From Methanobrevibacter sp. (GTDB lineage: Archaea > Methanobacteriota > Methanobacteria > Methanobacteriales > Methanobacteriaceae), in assembly GCA_016838945.1 (NCBI GenBank), contig JADLKP010000009.1, positions 1 to 24,406 on the forward strand: a DNA stretch of 24,406 nt, in the 5' to 3' direction. Positions 14,887 to 21,972 of the stretch are shown in pieces; position 1 is the stretch's first letter, and each line of letters begins with the position of its first letter. The notes below the pieces were generated by a model. That model saw only the letters and a program-made list of their open reading frames with translations. It was not told the origin of the DNA and searched no databases. The translations under genes were made by a program, and so were the position numbers.

Positions 14887-15108
14887 ATGAAAGATGGTCA
14901 ATTCAATCTTTTAAAGAGTTTAATTAATGATGAAAATGGACAAGGTTCTGCTGAATTGATTCTGATTGTTGGTGGAATAATTGTTATTGTTCTTGTGGTT
15001 GTTTCAATGTATAAATCATATTTGTCTGATTTGGGGACTGAAATAGGTTCTAATGAAATGAATTCATTAAACAGTTCCTTTAGTGATATTGCTTCTCGAT
15101 TTGAATAA
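14887..15108 (+). CDS. Class III signal peptide pilin-like protein
   Basis: The 73-residue protein has an N-terminal leader ending D-E-N-G18, then Q19-G-S-A-E23-L-I-L-I-V-G-G and a hydrophobic helix to about residue 42. Q-G-S-A-E followed by the helix is the class III signal peptide of archaeal type IV pilins, cleaved before the glutamine by an EppA-type prepilin peptidase. The mature chain would be only about 55 residues, with a short Ser/Asn-rich tail (SNEMNSLNSSFSDIASRFE), so it is a minimal major or minor pilin. GGAGGT lies 6 bases before the ATG. It follows the platform gene by 14 bases and is surely co-transcribed. Confidence 0.88.
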   Translation: MKDGQFNLLKSLINDENGQGSAELILIVGGIIVIVLVVVSMYKSYLSDLGTEIGSNEMNSLNSSFSDIASRFE

Positions 15109-15209
15109 TTTGATTTTATTTTTATTTAATTTTTATTTTTATTTTTATTTATATGCTTTTACTAAAATTTATTATCCAATAAAACATATAGTTTAATAAT
15201 TATTCAAAA

Positions 15210-15284
15210 ATTAATGAATTCAAAAAGTCAATTATTAATAAAAATAAAAAAATTAATGAATTCAAAAATCGATTATTAATAAAA
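15210..15284. repeat. Two-copy direct repeat, period 42, before the aldehyde dehydrogenase gene
   Basis: ATTAATGAATTCAAAAA starts both copies (15210 and 15252). Each continues through TCNATTATTAATAAAA with one substitution and one single-base indel. The second copy ends 21 bases before the start codon at 15306. Confidence 0.78.
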
Positions 15285-15305
15285 TAAAATTCAGGAGTCA
15301 ATATC

Positions 15306-16721
15306 ATGAAATTCTTGATCAATGGTGAATTTATAGATAAGTCAGACCATTATGATGTCATCAATCCATACAATGGAGAAATAGTGGATACAGTTCCAAT
15401 TGGCTACAGAAGTGATGCCGATAATGCTATTGAAGCTGCCAACAATGCAAAGAAAGCATTGAATGGCTTGTCTTCTAAGGAAGTTTCAAGCAACCTTTTG
15501 GATGCTTGCGAAGAGCTTGAAAAGGAAAGCGAAAGCATAGCAAAACTGATTGTAATGGAAGCTGGAAAACCATACAAGCAAGCTATTGGGGAACTTCAAA
15601 GGTCTGTAGAAACATTGCAGTTTGCAGCAGAGGAATCAAAAAGAATCTATGGCGAATCCGTACCTATAGATGCTACAGGGCCTGCTGATGCAAGGTTTTT
15701 GGCATTTACAAAAAAGGTTCCGCTTGGTGTTGTGGGAGCAATCACTCCATTCAATTATCCTGTCAATTTGGCTTTGCATAAGATAGCTCCAGCTATTGCA
15801 GCTAAAAACACAGTTGTTATGAAGCCATCTATGGAAGCGCCTCTTGCTGCCTTAAGATTGGCTGAAATAATCAACAATCATTTTCCGGATGGGGTAATAA
15901 ACTCTGTTACAGGTTATGGCAGTGAAGTTGGAGATGCAATGGTTGTGTCAACAGGAATCAACAAGATATCATTTACTGGTAGTGTGGCAACTGGATTGTT
16001 CATATCATCAAGAGCAGGCATGAAAAAGCTAACAATGGAACTTGGAGGAAATGACCCCTTGCTCATTCTTGAGGATGCAGATATTGAAAAGGCAGTAAGT
16101 GCTGCCACTTCTGGTGCATTCCTATTCTCAGGTCAGGTTTGCATTGGAGTTAAAAGAATCGTCCTTGACAATAAGATAGCTGATGAATTCATCAATCTCT
16201 TTGTTAAGGAAGCAAGCAATCTCAAGATGGGAAACCCTATGGATGAATCGACTGATATAGGTCCTGTAATCAATGAAAGCGCTGCAATCAATATTGAAGC
16301 ATCAGTAAACAGTGCCATTGAAGATGGTGCAGAACTTCTTTTAGGCGGAAACCGTAAGGACTGTTTCTATGAACCTACCATTTTGGATAATGTCAATATG
16401 AAAATGGGTCTTGTTGCAAATGAGACATTCGGTCCGATTGCACCAATCATCAGAGTTGATGGAATCGATGAGGCAATCAAGGTGGCGAATGACACCCAAT
16501 ATGGCCTTCAGGCTGGAGTGTTCACTGAAAGTATTCGAAGTGCACTTAGATGTGCCAATGAAATAGATGCAGGTTCCGTCTTAATCAACAAGGAATCTAC
16601 ATTCAGAACAGATGCCATGCCATTTGGAGGATTCAAGTCAAGCGGCATAGGCAAGGAAGGAATAAAGTATGCAGTTGAAGACATGTGCAAAAGCAAATTG
16701 ATTGCATTTAATTGCAAATGA
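15306..16721 (+). CDS. Aldehyde dehydrogenase, lactaldehyde dehydrogenase (MJ1411/CofA)-like
   Basis: The 471-residue protein is a full-length NAD(P)-dependent aldehyde dehydrogenase. Catalytic and cofactor residues are in place: N150 in ITPFNYP, K173 in VVMKPS, the FTGS turn (223-226), E245 in MELGGNDP and C279 in FSGQVCIGV. FGGFKSSGIGKEG closes the chain. Its sequence style (GVVGAITPFNYPVNLALHKIAPAI, and the VEDM tail) resembles M. jannaschii MJ1411, described as lactaldehyde dehydrogenase making lactate for coenzyme F420. A non-phosphorylating glyceraldehyde-3-phosphate dehydrogenase role is the main alternative. AGGAGTC precedes the ATG. It is cytoplasmic and probably monocistronic. Confidence 0.88.
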   Translation: MKFLINGEFIDKSDHYDVINPYNGEIVDTVPIGYRSDADNAIEAANNAKKALNGLSSKEVSSNLLDACEELEKESESIAKLIVMEAGKPYKQAIGELQRSVETLQFAAEESKRIYGESVPIDATGPADARFLAFTKKVPLGVVGAITPFNYPVNLALHKIAPAIAAKNTVVMKPSMEAPLAALRLAEIINNHFPDGVINSVTGYGSEVGDAMVVSTGINKISFTGSVATGLFISSRAGMKKLTMELGGNDPLLILEDADIEKAVSAATSGAFLFSGQVCIGVKRIVLDNKIADEFINLFVKEASNLKMGNPMDESTDIGPVINESAAINIEASVNSAIEDGAELLLGGNRKDCFYEPTILDNVNMKMGLVANETFGPIAPIIRVDGIDEAIKVANDTQYGLQAGVFTESIRSALRCANEIDAGSVLINKESTFRTDAMPFGGFKSSGIGKEGIKYAVEDMCKSKLIAFNCK

Positions 16722-16862
16722 TTCGGATGATTATGTGACATTTTCAATTGATCATATTTTTAAAAAAGTATTAATTTAAAGAAGAATAAAATAATTATTA
16801 ATTAAAAAACTGAATGATTTAATTTTAATTTCTTGAATTTATTTTTATCTATCGTGATTATT

Positions 16863-17588
16863 ATGTGGGACACTGCAAAAGATTATAGAATATTGATAGC
16901 TATGCATGCTCGTGAATTATTCCTAAGAACCGTACAAACTGGAAGTTTTAGAGGTAATTGGAATAAGAAAGGTGCAATTGAAGAAGCTAAAAAGATGGAA
17001 CCAGACTTAAAATCCTTGCTTTACTGTTATCTTGAGGGGGACACATTAGCTAATTGTGAAGATGTTGAAAAGCTTGAAGATAAGGCTGCTAGAATCGTCG
17101 ATTTCCTTGGAGGTGAAGATTGGGCACATAAATTTATGAGTGGTGCTCCAAAGGATGAAAGGGAAAAGACAGAAGAGAATATCGCTAAGGTAAGATTCTT
17201 CCTGGACACCATTTTAGGTCTTAGGTCAAGATTCAAATTCGGACCTATTGATGATCCAATCGTTGGAATTGATGTAAAGGTTGGAGAAATCATGAGTGTC
17301 AGCAAACACCCTAATGCTGATTCTTTAATGATCTGTAACGTAAACCTTGGAAAAAGAGCCTTAAAGGTAGTTACCAATGACTTGACAGTTAAGGAAGGCA
17401 ATAGGGTAGGGGTTTCCTTGCTTCCTCCGGCTACATTTATGGAAATTGTTTCTGAAGGGATGTTCTTAGGAATGAATGGTAGCATTTTAAAGGATGTTCA
17501 AGGTGAATTAGGTCAAATGCCTAATGGAATACCTATGGAATCATTAAATGAAACCAAAAACATGATTACAAACTTTTTGGATAACTAA
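16863..17588 (+). CDS. tRNA-binding-domain protein
   Basis: GTGATT lies five bases before the ATG at 16863, which gives 241 residues. An upstream TTG would add ten hydrophobic residues and is rejected. Residues about 1-128 are a helical region of unknown type (DYRILIAMHARELFLRTV, then AARIVDFLGGEDWAHKFM). Residues 134-210 match the OB-fold tRNA-binding domain found in the C-terminus of methionyl-tRNA synthetase, Arc1p and Trbp111: GIDVKVGEIMSVSKHPNADSLMICNVNLGKRALKVVTN, then GNRVGVSLLPPATF and SEGMFLG. It probably binds tRNA in the cytoplasm, perhaps as a trans-acting partner of a synthetase. No synthetase gene is nearby. Confidence 0.85.
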   Translation: MWDTAKDYRILIAMHARELFLRTVQTGSFRGNWNKKGAIEEAKKMEPDLKSLLYCYLEGDTLANCEDVEKLEDKAARIVDFLGGEDWAHKFMSGAPKDEREKTEENIAKVRFFLDTILGLRSRFKFGPIDDPIVGIDVKVGEIMSVSKHPNADSLMICNVNLGKRALKVVTNDLTVKEGNRVGVSLLPPATFMEIVSEGMFLGMNGSILKDVQGELGQMPNGIPMESLNETKNMITNFLDN

Positions 17589-17590
17589 CC

Positions 17591-17690
17591 CAAACTTTCA
17601 CTCGCTTCGCTCGCAAAAGTTTGATCAAAACTTTTCTAAGTTTTTTAAAAAGTTTAATCAAAACTTTTTCTTTTTCTTCTATTTTTTTTT
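17591..17690 (+). terminator. Multi-hairpin terminator element with repeated AAAACTTTT arms
   Basis: CAAACTTT (17591-17598) pairs with AAAGTTTG (17616-17623) around a GC-rich loop containing CTCGCTTCGCTCGC. GTTTGATCAAAAC gives an alternative fold. AAAAAGTTT (17647-17655) pairs exactly with AAACTTTTT (17661-17669) around AATCA and runs into T tracts. The TTGATCAAAACTTTT motif echoes CTTGACCAAAACTTTT after the CBS gene. Confidence 0.6.
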
Positions 17691-17699
17691 TATTCGGAT

Positions 17700-18160
17700 T
17701 TTAATTTTTTTTTATTTTATTTGTTTTTTTAACTATTTTTTTAATAATTTTTCTAATTTCATTATTACTTTAATTATTTTTATTTTTGATATTACAATGA
17801 TATTAACATTTTTTTCAGATTTCATGCAATTTTTGATGATAATATCATGTTATTATCATTTTTTCGAAAATTTTGAATTTTTTTGATGAAATTTTTCTTA
17901 TTTTTTGGGTTTGATATAAAAATTTTCTTATTTTTTTATTTTTAGAAAATTTTAATTATTATTTTTAATTTTTCTTTAAATTTTCGTAGTAATTTCTGAT
18001 TTTATTAGTTAATTTTCAGTTAAAAAACATAAAGTATTTATATAAGCAAATATACATATATTATATAATAAGCTTATTTAATGTTTAATTGTTAAATTTC
18101 TTATGAATTTCTTTATAATAATCAAAAATTGAAAATTCATATCTTTAATTATTAATTCAT
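17700..18160. other. AT-rich intergenic DNA with one hairpin
   Basis: No gene is seen. The first part is dominated by T runs. A 9-bp perfect hairpin pairs ATGATAATA (17836-17844) with TATTATCAT (17851-17859), loop TCATGT, followed by a 6-T tract, about 250 bases beyond the tRNA-binding gene. A TATA-like TATTTATATAAG sits near 18036-18047. Together these leave room for a small RNA, but none can be named. Confidence 0.4.
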
Positions 18161-18218
18161 TCTTTATAAGCTAAAATTTTTAAAAATTAAAGGATAATTT
18201 CAATGTTTTTTAACATTG
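18161..18218 (+). promoter_or_regulatory. TATA box and leader hairpin of the PRC-barrel gene
   Basis: TCTTTATAAG (18161-18170) predicts transcription from near 18195. The leader then holds a perfect 7-bp hairpin, CAATGTT (18201-18207) with AACATTG (18212-18218) around TTTT, about 45 bases before the start codon at 18265. Confidence 0.45.
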
Positions 18219-18264
18219 ACCATAAAACATTTTTATTGATTTATTGAGTTAGATGGTGAAAAAA

Positions 18265-18672
18265 ATGGTAGAAGTTTCAACTCTTTACGATTTAGACATA
18301 TATACATTAGCTGGTCAGTATGTAGGACAAGTTCATGACGTAGTTCTCAATATAAGATACGGAACTATCTCTAGACTCCAAGTAAAAGCTTTAGAACCTG
18401 AAAGAAAAAGCGCAGGATTCAGAGATATCTTTAGAGGCGGATTCCAATTCGTACCTGAAGAAGAAGTAGGTAGGACCTTCCAAGAAGGCTTACTTAATAT
18501 TGAGTTTGACAGAGTAACTGCTATTGGAGACATTATGTTAATTGATCCTCAAGACTTAAAAAGACCAAAACCTCCAGTAGCTGGCGAAGAAATCTCTGTA
18601 CGCCCAAGACCTGAGCCTATTAGGGAAGCTCCAAGAGAAGCTCCTGTAGAAACTCCTGTACCAAAAGTATAG
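18265..18672 (+). CDS. PRC-barrel domain protein
   Basis: GGTGA at 18255-18259 is spaced for the ATG at 18265, which gives 135 residues. An in-frame ATG at 18253 overlaps that site. Residues about 5-98 form a PRC-barrel: LYDLDIYTLAGQYVGQVHDVVLNIRYGTISRLQV, then an insertion with FRDIFRGGFQFVPEEEV, then IEFDRVTAIGDIMLI. The last 35 residues are rich in Pro, Arg and Glu with EAPREAPVETP-like repeats and are likely disordered. Archaeal PRC-barrel proteins of this size are small cytoplasmic adaptors linked to RNA or cell-division processes. The precise role is unknown. Confidence 0.87.
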   Translation: MVEVSTLYDLDIYTLAGQYVGQVHDVVLNIRYGTISRLQVKALEPERKSAGFRDIFRGGFQFVPEEEVGRTFQEGLLNIEFDRVTAIGDIMLIDPQDLKRPKPPVAGEEISVRPRPEPIREAPREAPVETPVPKV

Positions 18673-19038
18673 GTCTTTATTAAGCAAATATGTTATTAAT
18701 CTTTGAGATTTTTTACCATATCCTTTGATTATTAGCCTGTTTTTCTAAATGTAGTTTCAGATTAATTAACATATTTAATTTATTTTCTCTTTTTAAATTT
18801 TATTTTCATGAAGTGATCTTTCCTATTTTTTCTGTTATTATCAATGTTATTAACAATTTATAATAAATGGTTTACAAATTTTCATTTTCATTGTTAATAA
18901 GGAATCAGTTATCTGATTGATTATTTTTTTAGATTTTAATTTAAGACTTGGATAATCAGATAGTTTTTTATTTAATAAAAATTTATTAATATTAAGGATA
19001 AATATATAAATATTCAAAGTTATATCGGAGATGAACCA
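18673..19038. other. 366-base intergenic region with inverted repeats before nadX
   Basis: TTATTAACAAT (18847-18857) is exactly complementary to ATTGTTAATAA (18890-18900). Next, AATCAG (18903-18908) pairs with CTGATT (18913-18918), while ATCTGATT (18911-18918) can instead pair with AATCAGAT (18956-18963), which is followed by a 6-T tract. This resembles an attenuator, but a later TATA box at about 19001-19010 could bypass it. No gene was found. Confidence 0.4.
19000..19010 (+). promoter_or_regulatory. TATA box upstream of the aspartate dehydrogenase gene
   Basis: AAATATATAAA lies about 30-39 bases before the ATG at 19039. Transcription would start near 19027-19032, which leaves little leader for the GGAGATGA ribosome binding site (19027-19034), so an earlier start is also possible. 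Confidence 0.4.
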
Positions 19039-19797
19039 ATGATTGTAGGTATAGTAGGGTGTGGAGCTATTGCAAATACAATAGTTAATGAAATATCTGA
19101 AGAAGGAATAGAAATCAAGTATTTCTATGACCGTGATATAGAAAGAGCTGAAAACCTTGCACAGATTGCCAATGGTATAGCTGTTATAAAGCTTGAAGAT
19201 ATGATAGAAAAAGTAGATTTGATTGTAGAAGCAGCTTCTCCAATGGCTTTAAAAGGCATTGCCATACCTATTTTGGAAGAAGGTGTGGATTTGATGGTAA
19301 TGAGTGTAGGGGCATTGATGGACAAGGAATTTAGAGAAAATGTCCATAAGACTGCTCAAGAACATAAGGCAAAGGTTTATGCTCCATCCGGTGCAATAGT
19401 AGGTTTGGATGGTATCAAGGCAGCATCAATCGGTAAGATAACTCAGGCTTCACTCACTACAAGAAAAGCACCTAAATCATTAGGCAGAGAAGTTGAAGAG
19501 GAAGAGGTCCTATTTGAAGGAAAGGCTTCCGAAGCTGTAGAGAAGTTCCCGGTAAACATTAATGTGGCTGCTTCATTGAGCATTGCCTGCAATATGGATA
19601 TTGATGTAAAGATCATTGTAGACCCTAAAGTTGACAGAAATGTTCACGAAGTTGTAGTTAAAGGTGACTTCGGTGAATTCAGAACAAGCTCTGAAAACTA
19701 TCCATTTGCCGCAAATCCAAAAACAAGTATGTTAGCGGCATTTTCAGCTATTAAATTATTGAAAAGCTTCAACGAATGTTTCTCAGTAGGAACATAA
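19039..19797 (+). CDS. nadX: L-aspartate dehydrogenase
   Basis: The 252-residue protein matches the archaeal/Thermotoga L-aspartate dehydrogenase. It has an N-terminal Rossmann fold GIVGCGAIANTI (G4-x-x-G7-x-G9), an acidic strand end (FYDRD, 29-33) for NAD(P), then VEAASPMA, VMSVGALMD, and the signature APSGAIVGLDGIKAAS (115-130). The catalytic histidine is H203 in RNVHEVVV. It oxidises aspartate to iminoaspartate, the first step of quinolinate and NAD synthesis, replacing NadB in anaerobes. Quinolinate synthase genes are not in the window. GGAGATGA precedes the ATG. A three-codon frame (ATG AAC CAA TGA, 19031-19042) overlaps the start and is probably chance. Confidence 0.93.
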   Translation: MIVGIVGCGAIANTIVNEISEEGIEIKYFYDRDIERAENLAQIANGIAVIKLEDMIEKVDLIVEAASPMALKGIAIPILEEGVDLMVMSVGALMDKEFRENVHKTAQEHKAKVYAPSGAIVGLDGIKAASIGKITQASLTTRKAPKSLGREVEEEEVLFEGKASEAVEKFPVNINVAASLSIACNMDIDVKIIVDPKVDRNVHEVVVKGDFGEFRTSSENYPFAANPKTSMLAAFSAIKLLKSFNECFSVGT

Positions 19798-19831
19798 TAG
19801 GAATTAAATGTTTTTTAAAGAAATAGGATAT

Positions 19832-19933
19832 GAATCATAAAAGTTATTCATAAATTTATTCTAAATTTATTCATAAAAGTTATTCATAAAACTTATTCAT
19901 AAACATTAATCATTAGCATTAATCATAAAAATT
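19832..19933. repeat. Degenerate tandem array, unit near AAAAGTTATTCATA
   Basis: Some seven units of 12-14 bases built from TTATTCATAAAA fill the gap between nadX and thg1, decaying into CATTAATCAT units before the ribosome binding site. It is AT-rich and head to tail, without unique spacers. Confidence 0.72.
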
Positions 19934-19948
19934 ATATTAGGTGATTTG

Positions 19949-20707
19949 ATGAAAGATTATGAAATTTACTCAACAATGAAAGTTCCAAAGAACTCAAATA
20001 TCATTTTACGTTTGGATGGGCGTAAATTTCATAGTTTGGCAAAGGGATTGAATCTTGAAAAGCCTTATGATGAGAATTTCTATAAAATTATCATAAATGT
20101 GTGCTTGGATATCTTCAATCAGTTTTCACCTAAGTTCATTTACACATTCTCTGATGAAATAAGTATTCTTTTGGATGAAATTCCATTTTCAGGCAGAGTC
20201 GAGAAGATCAATTCTGTATTCTCTTCACTGGCCTCAAGTTCCTTTACATATTATTTATTAAACGATTATTCTAATGAATTTAATTTGGATAACTTATCAG
20301 ATAATGATAGGAATAATGTATTTCCTATATCATTCGATTCAAGAATAATTCCAATTGATGGTGCATCTATATGCAGCTACTTCAAATGGCGACAAGATGA
20401 ATGTTGGAGAAATTGCATCAATGGATATGGTATTTGGGCACTGAAAAAAGAATACGATGATAAGCAAGCAAATGAAAAAATCAAAGGATTGAAATCAAGT
20501 GACATCCATGACCTTCTCTTTGAGAGAGGAATCAATCTCAATGATGTTGACAATTGGAAAAAGAGAGGGATTGGAATTTATAAAAGGTCATGGGAAATAG
20601 AGGGATTTAATCCTAAAAAGCAAGAGAAAACAATATCTACACGCAGTGAGGTTTTTGTTGATTATGAATTGGATATTTTCAATAAAGACTTTTTTGATAA
20701 ATTATGA
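19949..20707 (+). CDS. thg1: tRNA(His) guanylyltransferase (Thg1 family)
   Basis: AGGTGATT (19939-19946) is placed for the ATG at 19949, giving 252 residues rather than an overlapping TTG. Thg1 hallmarks are present: I-I-L-R-L-D23-G-R-K-F-H (18-28) and the palm-domain F-S-D69-E70-I-S carrying the metal ligands. Then come FPISFDSRIIPI and the conserved YFKWRQDECWRNC. The C-terminal part has KRGIGIYKR. Thg1 adds a nucleotide to the 5' end of tRNA in the 3'-to-5' direction. Archaeal forms supply or repair G-1 of tRNA-His or mend truncated tRNA 5' ends. No tRNA gene is nearby. Tandem repeat arrays flank the gene on both sides. Confidence 0.93.
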   Translation: MKDYEIYSTMKVPKNSNIILRLDGRKFHSLAKGLNLEKPYDENFYKIIINVCLDIFNQFSPKFIYTFSDEISILLDEIPFSGRVEKINSVFSSLASSSFTYYLLNDYSNEFNLDNLSDNDRNNVFPISFDSRIIPIDGASICSYFKWRQDECWRNCINGYGIWALKKEYDDKQANEKIKGLKSSDIHDLLFERGINLNDVDNWKKRGIGIYKRSWEIEGFNPKKQEKTISTRSEVFVDYELDIFNKDFFDKL

Positions 20708-20718
20708 ATATATGAAAA

Positions 20719-20833
20719 ATTATTAGTAAAACTTATTATTAAACTTATTAGTAAAACTTATTATTAAACTTTTATTAAAATTATTAGTAAAACTTTTTAG
20801 TAAAACTTTTTAGTAAAACTTATTAGTAAAAAT
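20719..20833. repeat. Tandem array, unit near TTATTAGTAAAAC
   Basis: About nine units of 11-14 bases, variants of TTATTAGTAAAAC, TTATTATTAAAC and TTTTTAGTAAAAC, lie between the thg1 stop and the JAMM gene. The start of the array shows a higher-order period of about 26 (TTAGTAAAACTTATTATTAAAC twice). Confidence 0.75.
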
Positions 20834-20895
20834 TATTTTTATTATTATTTTTATATTATTAGTTACTATTTATTTTAATGCTATGAGGTGGTAAT

Positions 20896-21723
20896 ATGGG
20901 ATTTGAAGATTTGGTCTCTAAAATGAATGAAAAGAATCAGTTTGAAAAGGTTTGTGTTGACCAAGGGGTAATTGATTCTGTAGTCTTTTATTCTAAAAAG
21001 TCATATCCCAATGAATTTTTAGCAATGTTCGATGGTCATGTTAAGAATAATGTCCTCTACATTACAGGATTGCTCTTTTTACCTGGTGAAAGATCACATA
21101 CAAGCGCCACCTTTAATGATTGGATGATTCCTCCCACTCAGAAAAAGTGGGGTTCAGTACATTCTCACCCTGGACATAATGCAAGTCCCTCTCATGCAGA
21201 CCTAATCACATTTTCCAAGCATGGGCCATTCCATATAATTGTTTGTGAGCCATACTCATTGGAAACTATGAAAGCTTATGACTCCTATGGTATGCCAACC
21301 ACTTTTGAGGTAGGTCATTATTCAGATTCCAATCAGGATTTGATGTTTGATGATTTGGAAGAGATTAAAAAAGAGATTGAGGACATGGATGGAGAAGAGC
21401 TCAGTCCATCTTTCTTTGATTTGGATAAGGATTTGTCATATTTTGATGATGATAATGAGAAGACCAACAAGTATTCTCATGAATTTGAGGATTTGAGCGG
21501 ATCATTGGATTCCAGTTCAAACACTTCCTTTAATCCATACAATGTCTCTGATGAGGATTTAGGATCTATTGATTTAAATCCAAGAGTGATCAGGATAGGT
21601 GGAGAACGCATTAATGGTCAAAGTCCTGATTTAGGTTTAATCATAGAATTTAGGGACGGTAAACCTGTCATAAAAGGTGTTACAAATAGAAAAGAAGAAG
21701 ATTCTGATGATAAATCTGAATAA
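20896..21723 (+). CDS. JAMM/MPN-domain metalloprotease-like protein with acidic tail
   Basis: The 275-residue protein starts with an MPN domain (about 15-135). Its JAMM zinc site is complete: E40 in YPNEFLAMF, then H89-S-H91-P, x7 counted after H91, S99 and D102 in the HSHPGHNASPSHAD motif. Such domains cut isopeptide bonds to ubiquitin-like proteins. Archaeal members remove SAMP modifiers, and others process sulfur-carrier proteins. Residues about 145-230 are strongly acidic and Ser/Asn-rich and probably disordered. A final segment (NPRVIRIGGERIN, then GLIIEFRDGKPVIKGV, near 230-262) looks like a small beta module. GAGGTG lies 5 bases before the ATG. No ubiquitin-like gene is adjacent, so the substrate is unknown. 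Confidence 0.87.
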   Translation: MGFEDLVSKMNEKNQFEKVCVDQGVIDSVVFYSKKSYPNEFLAMFDGHVKNNVLYITGLLFLPGERSHTSATFNDWMIPPTQKKWGSVHSHPGHNASPSHADLITFSKHGPFHIIVCEPYSLETMKAYDSYGMPTTFEVGHYSDSNQDLMFDDLEEIKKEIEDMDGEELSPSFFDLDKDLSYFDDDNEKTNKYSHEFEDLSGSLDSSSNTSFNPYNVSDEDLGSIDLNPRVIRIGGERINGQSPDLGLIIEFRDGKPVIKGVTNRKEEDSDDKSE

Positions 21724-21750
21724 ATAATTATTCTGTTTTTATTATTTCTA

Positions 21751-21848
21751 TTTTATTTTTTAATTATTTTTTATTTTAAAAAAGCTATTTTTGTATATTT
21801 TTATTTTATTTTTTAATTATTTTTTATTTTAAAAAAGCTATTTTTGTA
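21751..21848. repeat. Two-copy 45-bp direct repeat, period 53, after the JAMM gene
   Basis: Bases 21751-21795 recur at 21804-21848, running from TTTTATTTTTTAATTA to AAAAAAGCTATTTTTGTA with no change seen. The pair lies between the convergent JAMM and serA genes. Its T tracts could serve termination. Confidence 0.8.
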
Positions 21849-21972
21849 ATTTTTATTTTTTAATTTTTAAAAAAAGTTATTCTACAAAGTTGTTATTTTA
21901 TAATTTAAAAAAAGAAAAAGAGATTAGAATTCAAATGAATTCTAATAATATTTTTAATAACTGTTTTCCCAC

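Noticed and set aside
19031..19042. Three-codon upstream frame ATG AAC CAA TGA overlapping the nadX start
   Set aside because: It is too short to distinguish from chance, and the ribosome binding site fits the nadX ATG.
8556..20833. CRISPR array
   Set aside because: The short repeats are contiguous with no unique spacers of 30-40 bases, and no cas gene is present.
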